A stretch of DNA of 64,000 bases from DAOSEK01 sp035363095 (GCA_035363095.1 DAOSEK010000001.1:62001-126000), one strand, 5' to 3'; positions 51,743-61,324 are shown, numbered from the stretch's first letter. Notes: generated by a model from the letters alone, not told the origin. Program-made: numbers and translations.

Positions 51743-53644
51743 CTACATCTTTTTTTGTTTTATTTCATCTAAAAGCATTTTTGTGAAATCACTTAGTAAA
51801 ACGCTTCCCATCACTTTGTTTTCGTATGTATTTCGAATATTAACCATTTTGTTTTTTTGCTCTTCTTCACCTACGATTAATAGATATTTTATCCTTTGAA
51901 GATGGCTTTCTCTAATCTTTTTTCCTATTGTTTCAGAGCGAATATCTTTTTCAACCCTTATTTTGTTGTTGAAAAGCTCAGTATAGACTTTTTCTGCATA
52001 ATCATTAAAGCTTTCTGAAACAGAGATTACTTTAACCTGAGTTGGGGCAAGCCACATTGGGAATTTGCCTGCAAAATGCTCTGTTATTATTCCGATAAAT
52101 CTTTCAAGGCTTCCATAAATAACGCGGTGTATCATTATAGGTCTATGATTTTCGGTCCCATCTTCTCCCATGTATTTTAAATCAAACCTTTCAGGCATTG
52201 AAAAGTCTACTTGCACCGTAGCGCATTGCCAGGTTCGTTTAAGGGAATCAAATACGTGGAAATCTATCTTTGGACCGTAGAACGCTCCGTCCCCCTCGTT
52301 TATTTTATAAGGGGTTTTTAATTTATCCAATGCATTCATAAGAGCTTTTGTTGCTTTATCCCAAGCTTCATCGCTTCCTATTGAGTTTTTTGGCCTTGTA
52401 GAAACCTCTACTTTATATTCAAAACCAAAGGTTTTATAGAATTTGTCCACTAAATTTATTACTCCTATTACTTCGTTTTCTAGCTGAGTGGGTGTTACAA
52501 ATAGATGAGCATCGTCTTGGTTAAAGCACCTTACTCTAAAAAGCCCATTTAAAACCCCGCTTAGTTCGTGTCTATGGACTAGCCCTACCTCTGCAATTCT
52601 TAGTGGGAATTCTTTATATGAATGTTTTTTTCCTGAATAAACTAAGATTCCTCCAGGGCAGTTCATTGGCTTTACTGCGTAATCAGCATCATCAATTTTA
52701 GTAAAATACATATTGTTTTTGTAATGATCCCAATGACCTGATTTTTCCCAAAGGGCTCTTGAAAGTATTATTGGGGTTTTTATTTCCTGATATCCTGCAA
52801 TTCTATGTTCTTCTCTCCAAAACTCCATTAAGGCATTCCAAAGCAATACTCCTTTGGGCAAAAAAAAGGGAAATCCTGGCCCTTCTTCTTTTATGTCGAA
52901 AAGCTCCATTTCTATGCCTATTTTTTTGTGGTCCCTTTTTTTTGCCTCTTCTATAAGTGCGAGGTATTCTTTTAAGAGCTTTTCTTCAGGAAAAGATATC
53001 CCATAAATTCTTGTAAGCATTGGATTTGCACAATCTCCCTTCCAATATGCGCCTGCAAGTTTTGTGAGTTTTATGGCTTTAACAAAGCCTGTTGAGGGCA
53101 GGTGAGGTCCCCTACATATTTCGACATAGTCTCCTTGGGTGTATATTGAGATTTTTTTGTCTTCAATTTCGTTTAGGATCTCAAGTTTGTATTTTTCTTC
53201 TTTAAAGAGCTTTGAAAGCTCTTTTTTGTCAAGATGTTGATGGATAATTTCTAGGTTTTCTGAGACTATTTTTTGCATCTCTTTTTCGATTTTTAAGAAA
53301 TCTTCTTCACTAATTTTAAGGTTGTCAAAATCATAATAGAATCCTTCTTCAATTGATGGTCCTATTGCTGGGAGTGCATTGGGATAAAGCCTTTTTACTG
53401 CTTGAGCGAGTATGTGAGATGAGGTGTGCCAAAATGCCTTTTTAGCTAAGGGGTCGTTGGAATCTAAGAAGATTAGGGTACCATCTTGTTCAAGTGGTTT
53501 TTTTAGGTCTATTAGTTCATTGTTAAATTTTGCGCATATGAATTTTTTTGAGAATTTTTCTCCTATGCCCATTGCAATTTCTATTGGGCTTATTCCTTTT
53601 GGGTATTTCTTGATTGAATCATCTGGGAATTTTATTGATATCAT
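51743..53644 (-). CDS. thrS: Threonyl-tRNA synthetase, bacterial type
   Basis: The 633-residue enzyme has the N-terminal TGS domain (about 1-58), the editing domain with HTSSHILAQ (HxxxH, about 72-80) and CRGPHLP (CxxxH), then the class II core with zinc ligands in MNCPGGILVYS and HRHELSGVLNGLFRVR, and an anticodon domain (about 535-633). The HxxxH/CxxxH editing domain is the bacterial and eukaryotic form. Most archaea have a different, D-aminoacyl-deacylase-like editing domain, so gene replacement by transfer is likely. Confidence 0.95.
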   Translation of the reverse strand: MISIKFPDDSIKKYPKGISPIEIAMGIGEKFSKKFICAKFNNELIDLKKPLEQDGTLIFLDSNDPLAKKAFWHTSSHILAQAVKRLYPNALPAIGPSIEEGFYYDFDNLKISEEDFLKIEKEMQKIVSENLEIIHQHLDKKELSKLFKEEKYKLEILNEIEDKKISIYTQGDYVEICRGPHLPSTGFVKAIKLTKLAGAYWKGDCANPMLTRIYGISFPEEKLLKEYLALIEEAKKRDHKKIGIEMELFDIKEEGPGFPFFLPKGVLLWNALMEFWREEHRIAGYQEIKTPIILSRALWEKSGHWDHYKNNMYFTKIDDADYAVKPMNCPGGILVYSGKKHSYKEFPLRIAEVGLVHRHELSGVLNGLFRVRCFNQDDAHLFVTPTQLENEVIGVINLVDKFYKTFGFEYKVEVSTRPKNSIGSDEAWDKATKALMNALDKLKTPYKINEGDGAFYGPKIDFHVFDSLKRTWQCATVQVDFSMPERFDLKYMGEDGTENHRPIMIHRVIYGSLERFIGIITEHFAGKFPMWLAPTQVKVISVSESFNDYAEKVYTELFNNKIRVEKDIRSETIGKKIRESHLQRIKYLLIVGEEEQKNKMVNIRNTYENKVMGSVLLSDFTKMLLDEIKQKKM

Positions 53645-54297
53645 TTTTATGCCTCCGGTTTTTGTATCTTTTTTGTTTTTTTATTGGGTTTTTATTAAAT
53701 AGTTTTTGTTGAAATCTCGTTTTGTATTATCTGTGTTATTTGTATTAAATTTAGATTATTTATTTTTGTTTCCTTTGTTTATTTTATTTACTTTATTTAT
53801 TTTATTTATTTTTAGGTTTATTGCTTTTTGTTTAAATAGCTATCGCAATAAGAAATATAAGGACAAGACATCCTACTCGGTGCCATTATCGCGCATTTTG
53901 AGTAGGTGTTAAGTCAAGCGAATTAGTTTGTGCTTAATTGAGAAGAAAACGTGTGTGTATTTGTGAAACGCTTATATACACTTTGTTATTTAGATCAAGG
54001 TTAAATTGTATCATTTTTAGGTTGTTTGTTAATGGAATTTATAAATTTTTTGTATGAGCGTATGATATTTTTTAGAAGGCGTTTAGGGGCTTTTTTAAAG
54101 TGACTTTAAAGTGACTTTTTAAAATTCTAGTAATTATCTAAGGATTTATCAAAAGATTTAAAAAGAATAAAGAGAAATGGATTATGTAAGCGATGTAAAG
54201 AAGTTCAAATTAATTTGATTGGCATGTTGAAGTTGCGTTTTAAGATGTTTATTTTTATTGATTGAGTTTATTTATGGTTTTCAGATAAGGTGGTAAT
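53645..54297. other. Long intergenic region with a candidate small RNA
   Basis: Apart from the candidate RNA near 53860, it holds the thrS promoter side and AT-rich simple repeat (TTTATTTATT-like, about 53770-53830). A hydrophobic 68-codon frame at 53706-53912 arises from that repeat and is not called. Confidence 0.4.
53860..53945 (+). ncRNA. Candidate structured RNA
   Basis: TTTAAATA at 53831-53838 could drive transcription from about 53860. Downstream, CCTACTC (53872-53878) pairs with GAGTAGG (53900-53906), with an inner TGC (53881-53883) / GCA (53893-53895). A second small stem AAGC/GCTT follows near 53915-53935. No coding frame fits. It could equally be a regulatory hairpin or an old repeat. 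Confidence 0.25.
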
Positions 54298-54471
54298 ATG
54301 AAAAAAAAGGGAAGGGATATTGGACCAATGGCGTTTGTGGTGATTGGTGGTATTGTTGGAGCTTCATCGATTATATTTAATTTGATTACAGGCACTTGGA
54401 AGTTTACACTTTTTATAATTGCAGGGTTTGCTTTGATGATATATGGATTTGTAAGAAATAGGGAAAACTAA
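54298..54471 (+). CDS. Small membrane protein, 57 residues
   Basis: The frame begins ATG 54298 after AAGGTGG (54287-54293) and encodes a basic start (MKKKGRDIGP) and two hydrophobic helices, MAFVVIGGIVGASSIIFNLI and TLFIIAGFALMIYGFV. It ends four bases inside the stop of the convergent orc1/cdc6. The two-helix form, start signal and lack of overlap with other coding make it a likely real small gene. Confidence 0.55.
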   Translation: MKKKGRDIGPMAFVVIGGIVGASSIIFNLITGTWKFTLFIIAGFALMIYGFVRNREN

Positions 54472-55541
54472 AGTTTGTGCTGTTTTTCTTTTTTTGCTTT
54501 TGGCAAGAGATATGTTGTTTTGCCCTCGGAGCCACCAGCGATTTTGTCTGTGGAGATAAAATTGTCTTTTTCTAGTTTTTTAATTATTCTCTGAAATGTT
54601 TTGTAGGTCCCTTGACCACCTGATTCTGAAAAGAGTTTGTATGCGTCTCCTATTTTAATTTTTGTGTTTTCTTTGATTATCTCCATTATTTTTTTGTCAG
54701 AGTCTGTTAATGAATCTATTGGTTTTAGAAAAAATTGCTTTCTTAAATCTATTGCAGTTAATATGTCAGTTTCTTCAACTATTCTACTTGATCTTTTTTC
54801 AGCGATATTACCTGCTTGAAGCAAAAGAAATAATGCATATCTTATATCTTCTTGCAAGAATGTTTTTTCAGATACTATTTTGATTGCGTTATCATTCCAA
54901 ACTCCCTGATTGAATGCAAGTTCAATTCTTCTTTTTATTATTCCCAGTACTTCGCTAGGGGTATATTTTCTGAATTCTAAGATATCAAGGTTAAGTCTTG
55001 AGCTTATTCGCATGTCAAGATTTATGCTCCATTCTTTAAAATTTGTTACAAGAAGTATTGTCTTTTTGTATATTTCTTCTAAAACGTAGTAAAGATAGTC
55101 TGTATCTTCGCATCTGTCAACTTCATCAAAGACAAATACTGCACTTGATTTGTTTATTATTTTTTTTGCTACTTCAAATAATTCTTCAGTGTTTTTGTTG
55201 TGAGTGAATTGGTAGCCTATCTGCTTACAGATTTCATTCATTATTTTAAATGATGTGTTTTTCTGCCAACAATTTATGTATATTGGATAGATATCATCTG
55301 TTTTTTCTGATAATTCTTCTATTATCTTTTTTACAGCAAGACTTTTTCCTATTCCTGCCCCGCCAAATATGAGAAGATTTCTTCCATTTCTTTGCATGAA
55401 CAAAGGTTTTATACAATCTGCTATGTAGTGCTGTTCGTTTTCACGATAGGGTATTTCTTTAGGTGTATAGTCAAATTCTAATGCTATTGGATTTTTGAAT
55501 ATACTTTCATCGCTTTTTAGGATATCATCAAATAAGCTCAT
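54468..55541 (-). CDS. cdc6: Orc1/Cdc6 replication initiator
   Basis: ATG 55541 gives 357 residues starting MSLFDDILKSDESIFKNPIA, the usual Cdc6 start; an upstream TTG at 55625 would add 28 non-conserved residues. The AAA+ core has FGGAGIGKSLA (Walker A, about 59-69), VFVFDEVDR (Walker B, about 135-143), and ISSRLNLDILEFRKYT (sensor 2-like). A winged-helix DNA-binding domain closes the protein (about 280-357). Archaeal origins often lie next to cdc6; the upstream 55626-55912 region is dominated by a family A repeat and shows no clear ORB pair. Confidence 0.93.
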   Translation of the reverse strand: MSLFDDILKSDESIFKNPIALEFDYTPKEIPYRENEQHYIADCIKPLFMQRNGRNLLIFGGAGIGKSLAVKKIIEELSEKTDDIYPIYINCWQKNTSFKIMNEICKQIGYQFTHNKNTEELFEVAKKIINKSSAVFVFDEVDRCEDTDYLYYVLEEIYKKTILLVTNFKEWSINLDMRISSRLNLDILEFRKYTPSEVLGIIKRRIELAFNQGVWNDNAIKIVSEKTFLQEDIRYALFLLLQAGNIAEKRSSRIVEETDILTAIDLRKQFFLKPIDSLTDSDKKIMEIIKENTKIKIGDAYKLFSESGGQGTYKTFQRIIKKLEKDNFISTDKIAGGSEGKTTYLLPKAKKEKQHKL

Positions 55542-55634
55542 ATTAAAATCAAAGTTTTTTTTTGGGTTTAAAAATCTTTTTGATTTTGCAACTCCATTTT
55601 TTGCATATTTTGAGTTTATAACCAAAACTTTAAA

Positions 55635-55822
55635 GCCAAAGTATGAGAATGAGCTGGATTTTATGAAATGAAAAACCTTGGCGTAACTTCCAAAATATCT
55701 CGCAAATAGTTGAGGTTAAATGTTGAGGTTAAATGTTATGTGAATCCATATCTTCAAACTTTAGAACCCAAGACCAAGCCTAAAGACCAAAGTATGAGAA
55801 TGAGCTGGATTTTAGGAAAACG
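55635..55822 (-). repeat. Family A structured repeat, copy A7 (reversed, with duplicated 5' end)
   Basis: In reverse orientation the 5' end lies near 55822. The first stem is ACTTT/AAAGT (plus-strand 55787-55791 and 55758-55762). Stem 1 is CTC/GAG (plus-strand 55699-55701 and 55712-55714). Stem 2 is TTGG (55678-55681) with CCAA (55690-55693). The end, TTTTTCATTTCAT, then runs straight into a second copy of the 5' end (CCAAAGTATGAGAATGAGCTGG at 55636-55657 and 55787-55808, so a 5'-end copy stands on each side). ATTTAACCTCAAC is duplicated inside. Confidence 0.75.
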
Positions 55823-55857
55823 ATAAATGAGAGGGATGATTTTCACTAAAACACAAT

Positions 55858-55867
55858 GTTTATAAAA
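55858..55867 (+). promoter_or_regulatory. TATA box of ppdK
   Basis: GTTTATAAAA lies about 45-55 bases before ATG 55913; AAGGTGAG at 55902-55909 is the ribosome binding site. Confidence 0.55.
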
Positions 55868-55912
55868 AATTTAGATTTTTCATTTGGATAACTAGAACAT
55901 AAAGGTGAGATA

Positions 55913-58522
55913 ATGAAATATGTGTATTCCTTTGATGAAGGAAATAAGGGTATGAGAGAGATTTTAGGTGGGAAAGGAGCTAATTTGTCAGAGATGGTTA
56001 GTTTAGGGATTAATGTTCCTTTTGGATTTACAATTGGAACTCAGGCTTGTAGTAGATTTTATGAAGATGGAAAGGTAATCTCTAAAGAAATTAAAAAGGA
56101 AATTGAAGAAAAGCTTAATGAAGTAGAGCAAAAAGCTGGAAAAAAACTTGGAGACCCTAGTGACCCTTTGCTTGTTTCTGTGAGGTCTGGTGCGGCTGTT
56201 TCAATGCCTGGCATGATGGATACTATTCTAAATTTGGGGCTTAATGATGAGTCTGTTGAAGGGTTATCTAAAAAGACTCAAAATGAAAGGTTTGCATATG
56301 ATTCTTATAGAAGATTTATTCATATGTTTTCAGATGTTGTGATGAAAGTAGAACATTTTAGGTTTGAAAAAATCCTAGAGGAGATTAAAGATAAGAATAA
56401 TGCAAAATACGATTCTGAGCTTGATTCAAATATGCTTAAAGAGGTTGTTTTAAGGTATAAAGAGCTTGTGAAAAAAGAGGCAGGTCGTTTATTTCCACAA
56501 GACCCTAAAGAACAATTATATATGGCAATTGGTGCAGTGTTTGAGTCTTGGAACAATCAAAGAGCAATTGAGTATAGAAGAATTAATTCTATCAAGGCTT
56601 TGATCGGAACTGCTGTCACTGTTCAGATGATGGTGTTTGGTAATATGGGCAATAGTTCAGGGACAGGTGTTTGCTTTACAAGGGACCCATCAACAGGTGA
56701 AAAGAGATTCTTTGGGGAATATCTTACTAACGCACAAGGAGAAGATGTGGTTGCAGGGATAAGAACGCCAAAACCGATTACTGAACTTGAAAAGGAAATG
56801 CCCAAGGTGTATGAAGAACTTTGTAGTATCAAGGACCGTTTAGAAACACACTACAAGGATATGCAAGATATTGAGTTTACAATTCAAGAAGGCAGGCTTT
56901 TTATGCTTCAGACTAGAAATGGAAAGAGAACTTCACAAGCTGAAGTAAGGATTGCAATTGATCTGTTTGAAGAGGGAATAATTGATAAAAAGACTGCAGT
57001 TTTGAGGGTTAATCCAAAGTCAATCAATCAATTACTTCATAGAAAATTGGATCCTTTAGATAAGGAAAAAAATCAGGTAATAGCAACAGGACTTCCTGCA
57101 TCGCCAGGTGCGGGGGTTGGAAAGCTTGTATTTGATCCTAAAGAGGCTGCGGAGTTAAAAGAGAAAGGAGAAAAGGTGATTTTAGCAAGGATGGAAACTA
57201 GTCCCGAGGATATAATTGGGATGAATGCTTCTGAAGGGATTTTAACTCAAAGAGGTGGAATGACTTCTCATGCTGCAGTTGTTGCAAGAGGTATGGGAAA
57301 GTGCGCTGTTGTTGGATGCTCAAGCTTAAATATTGATGAGGAAAAAAAGATTATTGAGATTAGTGGAACAAAAATTTTGAAGGGTGAATATATAACACTT
57401 GACGGATCAACAGGAGAGGTTTTTAAGGGAAAGATAAATACTGTTGAACCAGAGATATCAGGATATTTTGCAAAGATTATGAGTTTTGCAGATGAGTTTA
57501 GAAAACTTGGGGTTAGGACTAATGCTGATACTCCAAAGGATGCAAAGAAAGCAAGGGAATATGGGGCAGAAGGGATTGGTCTTTGCAGAACTGAGCATAT
57601 GTTTTTTGATGGTGAAAGGATTAAGTCTATTAGAAAAATGATTCTTTCTGAAAGTCTTGAAGAAAGGGAATCAGCATTATCTGAACTTTTGCCAATGCAA
57701 CGCCAAGATTTTGTTGAGCTTTATGAAGCTATGAAAGGATATCCTGTGACAATTAGGCTTTTAGACCCTCCTCTTCATGAGTTTTTGCCACCTGAATCTG
57801 AGGTTGAAAAGACTGCTAAAAAGTTTGGAATTGATAAAGAAAAGCTTAGGGAAAAGATGCACAGTCTTAAAGAAACAAACCCGATGCTTGGTCATAGGGG
57901 GTGTAGGCTTTGTATCACTTATCCTGAGATTTGTGTGATGCAGACAAAAGCAATAATTGAAGCAGCGTGCATTGTTAAGGATAAAGGATTGGATGTTGAG
58001 CCTGAGATTATGGTTCCTTTGGTTGCTGATGTAAGGGAGCTTATCTTACTAAAAAAGATTATTATAGATACTGCTGATAAAGTTATTAAAGAAAAGGGCG
58101 TTAATCTTAAGTATAAAATAGGAACGATGATAGAGGTCCCAAGAGCTGCGCTAACTGCTGATGAGATTGCAAAAGAGGCTGAGTTTTTCTCTTTTGGAAC
58201 AAATGATTTAACACAGATGAGTTTTGGTTTTTCAAGGGATGATATAGGCAAGTTTTTGCCTGAATATCTCAAAAAAGATGTTTTAGAGTCTGACCCTTTT
58301 CAAACTATTGACCAAACAGGTGTGGGCAAGCTTATTAAGATGACGGTTGAACTGGGAAGGGCTAGTCGCAAGGATTTAAAGATTGGTATATGCGGCGAGC
58401 AGGGAGGAGAACCGGATTCAGTTGAGTTTTGCCATAAATCAGGCTTGAACTATGTTAGCTGCTCGCCGTTTAGGGTTCCTGTTGCAAGGCTTGCAAGCGC
58501 ACATGCAGCTTTAAAGGATTAA
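55913..58522 (+). CDS. ppdK: Pyruvate, phosphate dikinase
   Basis: The 869-residue enzyme reversibly makes phosphoenolpyruvate from pyruvate, ATP and phosphate. The N-terminal ATP-grasp region has SGAAVSMPGMMDTILNLGLN and GTGVCFTRDPSTGEKRFFGE. The swinging phosphohistidine domain has GGMTSHAAVVARGMGKCAV (His about 451). The C-terminal TIM barrel has GIGLCRTEHMFF, IGTMIEVPRA and the catalytic Cys in NYVSCSPFRVPVARLA. The length is complete. With gpmI it links glycolytic or gluconeogenic intermediates. Confidence 0.97.
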   Translation: MKYVYSFDEGNKGMREILGGKGANLSEMVSLGINVPFGFTIGTQACSRFYEDGKVISKEIKKEIEEKLNEVEQKAGKKLGDPSDPLLVSVRSGAAVSMPGMMDTILNLGLNDESVEGLSKKTQNERFAYDSYRRFIHMFSDVVMKVEHFRFEKILEEIKDKNNAKYDSELDSNMLKEVVLRYKELVKKEAGRLFPQDPKEQLYMAIGAVFESWNNQRAIEYRRINSIKALIGTAVTVQMMVFGNMGNSSGTGVCFTRDPSTGEKRFFGEYLTNAQGEDVVAGIRTPKPITELEKEMPKVYEELCSIKDRLETHYKDMQDIEFTIQEGRLFMLQTRNGKRTSQAEVRIAIDLFEEGIIDKKTAVLRVNPKSINQLLHRKLDPLDKEKNQVIATGLPASPGAGVGKLVFDPKEAAELKEKGEKVILARMETSPEDIIGMNASEGILTQRGGMTSHAAVVARGMGKCAVVGCSSLNIDEEKKIIEISGTKILKGEYITLDGSTGEVFKGKINTVEPEISGYFAKIMSFADEFRKLGVRTNADTPKDAKKAREYGAEGIGLCRTEHMFFDGERIKSIRKMILSESLEERESALSELLPMQRQDFVELYEAMKGYPVTIRLLDPPLHEFLPPESEVEKTAKKFGIDKEKLREKMHSLKETNPMLGHRGCRLCITYPEICVMQTKAIIEAACIVKDKGLDVEPEIMVPLVADVRELILLKKIIIDTADKVIKEKGVNLKYKIGTMIEVPRAALTADEIAKEAEFFSFGTNDLTQMSFGFSRDDIGKFLPEYLKKDVLESDPFQTIDQTGVGKLIKMTVELGRASRKDLKIGICGEQGGEPDSVEFCHKSGLNYVSCSPFRVPVARLASAHAALKD

Positions 58523-58751
58523 GTTTTTTTTTATTTTATAATTTCTTTTTTAAGAATTATTTTTCTTTTTTTTGGTAAAATTTAAGAGATTAGAGATGCG
58601 CAATGTTACTAATGTACGATGTTAAAATAGACATGAAATGAGAGAAAGAATAAGATTATTTTTTTGTTTTTGTAATTGCTAATGATTTTTTTTACTTGTT
58701 ATTTCTTATCATTTTTTTAATCGCTAAATTAAATGAAGGTTCTTTAAAAAG

Positions 58752-59288
58752 CTATATTGAGTTTGCGGGATTTAGTATTGAAATGTACCAACTTTCATCA
58801 AGAATTTCTATTCCGTCAGTATCGTGTACTTTGTAATGCAATTTAATAATATGATTTCCAAAAGGCCATAAAGGAATGGACTTTTGGAATTGAGGTATGT
58901 TAATATCATACAGATTTCTTATTGATGCGTATTTTTCTGAGAGAAACTGCTCGAAAAGGTATTTTATTTCTCTGGAAGTATAACTTGACAACTCAGGGAT
59001 ATCAAAAGCCTGAGAAAAACAGGAATCTATTGTTTCTTTTGCGTTATCTTTGACTTCAAATATAAGAGCGCATTTTTCAGATGCATGAGGAGAATTGTGA
59101 GTGTGAGTGCGATTGTAAATGTTTGCGATGATTTGCTCACACACTAGGGTTGCTATTTTGTATTCTGAAAAAGTGGTGTCTTTGAATAAATTCTCTTCTT
59201 TGAGGATACGGCCTAAGTTAAGCTCGACTGTTTTGTTGAAGTCTGTATAGTCATACTTGCTTAGTTTTTTAATGCATTCTTCTGCCAT
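58752..59288 (-). CDS. Hypothetical protein, 178 residues
   Basis: I do not recognise this family. ATG 59288 is preferred over TTG 59297. It is soluble, largely helical, with LCEQ-type helices around CKIATLVCEQIIANIYNRTH, and an acidic mid-section followed by basic and aromatic segments (PLWPFGNHIIKLHYKVHDTD). Two His-rich loops (THTHNSPHASEKC) could bind metal. No membrane segment is seen. Confidence 0.58.
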   Translation of the reverse strand: MAEECIKKLSKYDYTDFNKTVELNLGRILKEENLFKDTTFSEYKIATLVCEQIIANIYNRTHTHNSPHASEKCALIFEVKDNAKETIDSCFSQAFDIPELSSYTSREIKYLFEQFLSEKYASIRNLYDINIPQFQKSIPLWPFGNHIIKLHYKVHDTDGIEILDESWYISILNPANSI

Positions 59289-59530
59289 TGTAATCAATCC
59301 TCATTTTTTTCTAGGTTTTTTGGTAGGGGCATTTTAGGTTAATAAGGCTTTTGAAACATTGGTATATATTCAAAATCATGACGGTTTAAGGATAGAGTTT
59401 AAAGTAGAATACAAAAGAAGTATAATACAAAAAGTGATGATTTTTCAGAAACATTTGTATTCGGAATCAGACACAAATCAGAACAATGTAAGAATTAAAA
59501 ATAAAAAAACAAAATATAGAATAAAAGGAT

Positions 59531-59767
59531 TTATCTTCTTTTTCTTCCTCTTGCCATCTTGGCTTGAGCGACATCTCCGTCTTTATCTATAAAATAGAGG
59601 AATCCAGTCTCTTTTTTAACACCTGGTTTTGCTACAACTTCTGCTTTTCCTCTTTTGACATTTTTGCCTCTAGCCATTGGCACTCTGGCAACGTCGCCGT
59701 TCTTGTTTACAAAATATAAAAATCCTTTTTCTTTCTTTACTCCTACTCTAGCTACTTTCTTTGCCAT
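59531..59767 (-). CDS. Small basic protein made of two internal repeats
   Basis: The 78-residue protein contains KKEKGFLYFVNKNGDVARVP (about 11-30) and KKETGFLYFIDKDGDVAQAK (about 51-70), each followed by MARG. The two units of about 40 residues are clearly duplicated. The pattern GFLYF[IV][DN]K[DN]GDVA is beta-strand-like with a positively charged rim. It may bind nucleic acid or the ribosome, which is inference from charge. Similar small duplicated proteins are common in DPANN genomes as I recall. Confidence 0.7.
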   Translation of the reverse strand: MAKKVARVGVKKEKGFLYFVNKNGDVARVPMARGKNVKRGKAEVVAKPGVKKETGFLYFIDKDGDVAQAKMARGRKRR

Positions 59768-59889
59768 TGTCTATTTTCCCCTCTTTTTTAGTTTATGTGG
59801 ACTATTATTCCAAGCCCCTATACCAATCTTTAGAAGATATATTATATAAACTTTTTGTTTTTATTGACTAAAAGAGCTTTTGAAGTGAC

Positions 59890-60369
59890 CTATTTTTGGG
59901 GTTTTTGCTCTTTTTTTGAGAATATCACGTCTGCTTTTCCTGAGAATTCACCAATTCTTTCAATTATTGGCTGTACTATGTAGGGCATGAAATGTTCGTA
60001 AAAGAGTTGTTTTAAAGGCATGAATTCTTTAATTCTATAGCCTTGTGGAACTTTTTCTATCAGACCTAAGTTTTTTATCCTTCTCATCTGGCGCAGTATG
60101 TTTGAAGGAGTGATTCCGTTTATTTCAAGCTCAGTTTTTTCCCTTATGTGATATACATAATCTTCTACTTCTTTTATGCTTAGATGATTTTTTATTGCGC
60201 TATTTTCTATAAAACACATTAGAATATCTACAACAACATCTCGTGAGTCACCGGGTTGTAAAAGACCATATGATAGGCAAAGCCTTTTTGATATCTCTCT
60301 TTCATCAAGATTTTTTGGCTTTTCATACTTTCGTAATGTTACTTGGGATAATGCTCTTTCGCGGACCAT
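59890..60369 (-). CDS. Hypothetical winged-helix protein, 159 residues
   Basis: The protein has a helical N-terminus with RLCLSYGLLQPGDSRDVVVD, a predicted winged helix in about 65-125 (SIKEVEDYVYHIREKTELEI then PSNILRQMRRIKNLGLIEKV, PQGYRIKEF), and a C-terminal helix. It resembles small archaeal DNA-binding proteins, without a match I can name. The role is probably regulatory, uncertain. Confidence 0.65.
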   Translation of the reverse strand: MVRERALSQVTLRKYEKPKNLDEREISKRLCLSYGLLQPGDSRDVVVDILMCFIENSAIKNHLSIKEVEDYVYHIREKTELEINGITPSNILRQMRRIKNLGLIEKVPQGYRIKEFMPLKQLFYEHFMPYIVQPIIERIGEFSGKADVIFSKKEQKPQK

Positions 60370-60439
60370 TTGAGTATTTTATTTGGAGTGTGCTATAAAT
60401 AGTTTTCTAATGCGCATTGTTAAATAATTTTAGTATTAT

Positions 60440-61264
60440 TTATTTTTTAGGCTTTTGCTCGTTTCTTGCGGAGTAGAATAAGAACTCCTGAGCATATCCT
60501 GCATAATGCCCGAAGTACTCTTTGAAAAATGAGGTTATAAATTCTTTTGACTTTATTTCATTTTTAAAATAAAGCCTTTCGGTCTCTCTTTTTATCCATA
60601 CATCAACAGGAAAGGCGTCATAGAACTTTAGGGAGAACAAACAAATGCACTCAGATACTTTATCGCCTATGCCGTTAAAAGACATTAGTATTTTTTTTGC
60701 ATCAGAATAGTCAGTTTTTTTTATTTTGTCTAAAAGCTCTTTTGTTGCAATCTGAGAGCATTGATAGATATATTTTGAGCGAAAGCCTGCACTTGATTGT
60801 TTTATCAATTCTAAATCCGAGATTTGTTTAGGAAGTGGGAATAAAAATAACTGTTTGTCTTTAAATGTTACAGGATTTCCAAAAGATTTAGAAATAGACA
60901 ATATGTTTCTTTTGATTTTTGGGACATTTGAAGCCGAGCTACAGATAAAACTAATCATACATTGAAATAGGTCTTGGTTTATGATTCTTAAACCTAAAGA
61001 GCGATGTATTGCAGACTCTATTATTTTATCTTTTGAGATTTCTTTGAGCATGTTTTTGTAATCTAGATCCAAAGAAAAGAAATTGATTAGGAATTCTTCA
61101 GTAATGTTTCCATCAAAGTAAAGATGTTGCCCTTGTTGTTTTATTATAAAAAAGTTTGAGCCATCAACTACAAAAAAGACGCCATCTTCTTCAAAGTAGT
61201 TAAAGAACTGGCCACATTCAAGGGTTTTTTTAAGGTCAAATAAAGGTGCTTTTATTTTTCTCAT
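60440..61264 (-). CDS. ogg: OGG-type N-glycosylase/DNA lyase (8-oxoguanine)
   Basis: The 274-residue protein has an N-terminal TBP-like half (DLKKTLECGQFFNYFEEDGV) and a helix-hairpin-helix-GPD core. MSFNGIGDKVSECICLFSLK carries the catalytic lysine (GDK), and DAFPVDVWIKRETERLYF carries the aspartate (VDVW). The order matches OGG1 and related archaeal enzymes that excise 8-oxoguanine and cut the backbone. Whether it prefers G-C or other pairs cannot be told. Confidence 0.88.
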   Translation of the reverse strand: MRKIKAPLFDLKKTLECGQFFNYFEEDGVFFVVDGSNFFIIKQQGQHLYFDGNITEEFLINFFSLDLDYKNMLKEISKDKIIESAIHRSLGLRIINQDLFQCMISFICSSASNVPKIKRNILSISKSFGNPVTFKDKQLFLFPLPKQISDLELIKQSSAGFRSKYIYQCSQIATKELLDKIKKTDYSDAKKILMSFNGIGDKVSECICLFSLKFYDAFPVDVWIKRETERLYFKNEIKSKEFITSFFKEYFGHYAGYAQEFLFYSARNEQKPKK

Positions 61265-61324
61265 TTTTTGGAAATGATTTTCAATGAACTTATTTTGTTA
61301 TTTAACCATTATGTTTTTGGTAAA

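Noticed and set aside
53706..53912. Hydrophobic 68-codon frame
   Set aside because: It arises from TTTATTTATT-like simple sequence and overlaps the candidate RNA; there is no ribosome binding site.
55626..55912. Replication origin beside cdc6
   Set aside because: No paired ORB-like motifs or clear unwinding element were seen; the region is mostly a family A repeat.
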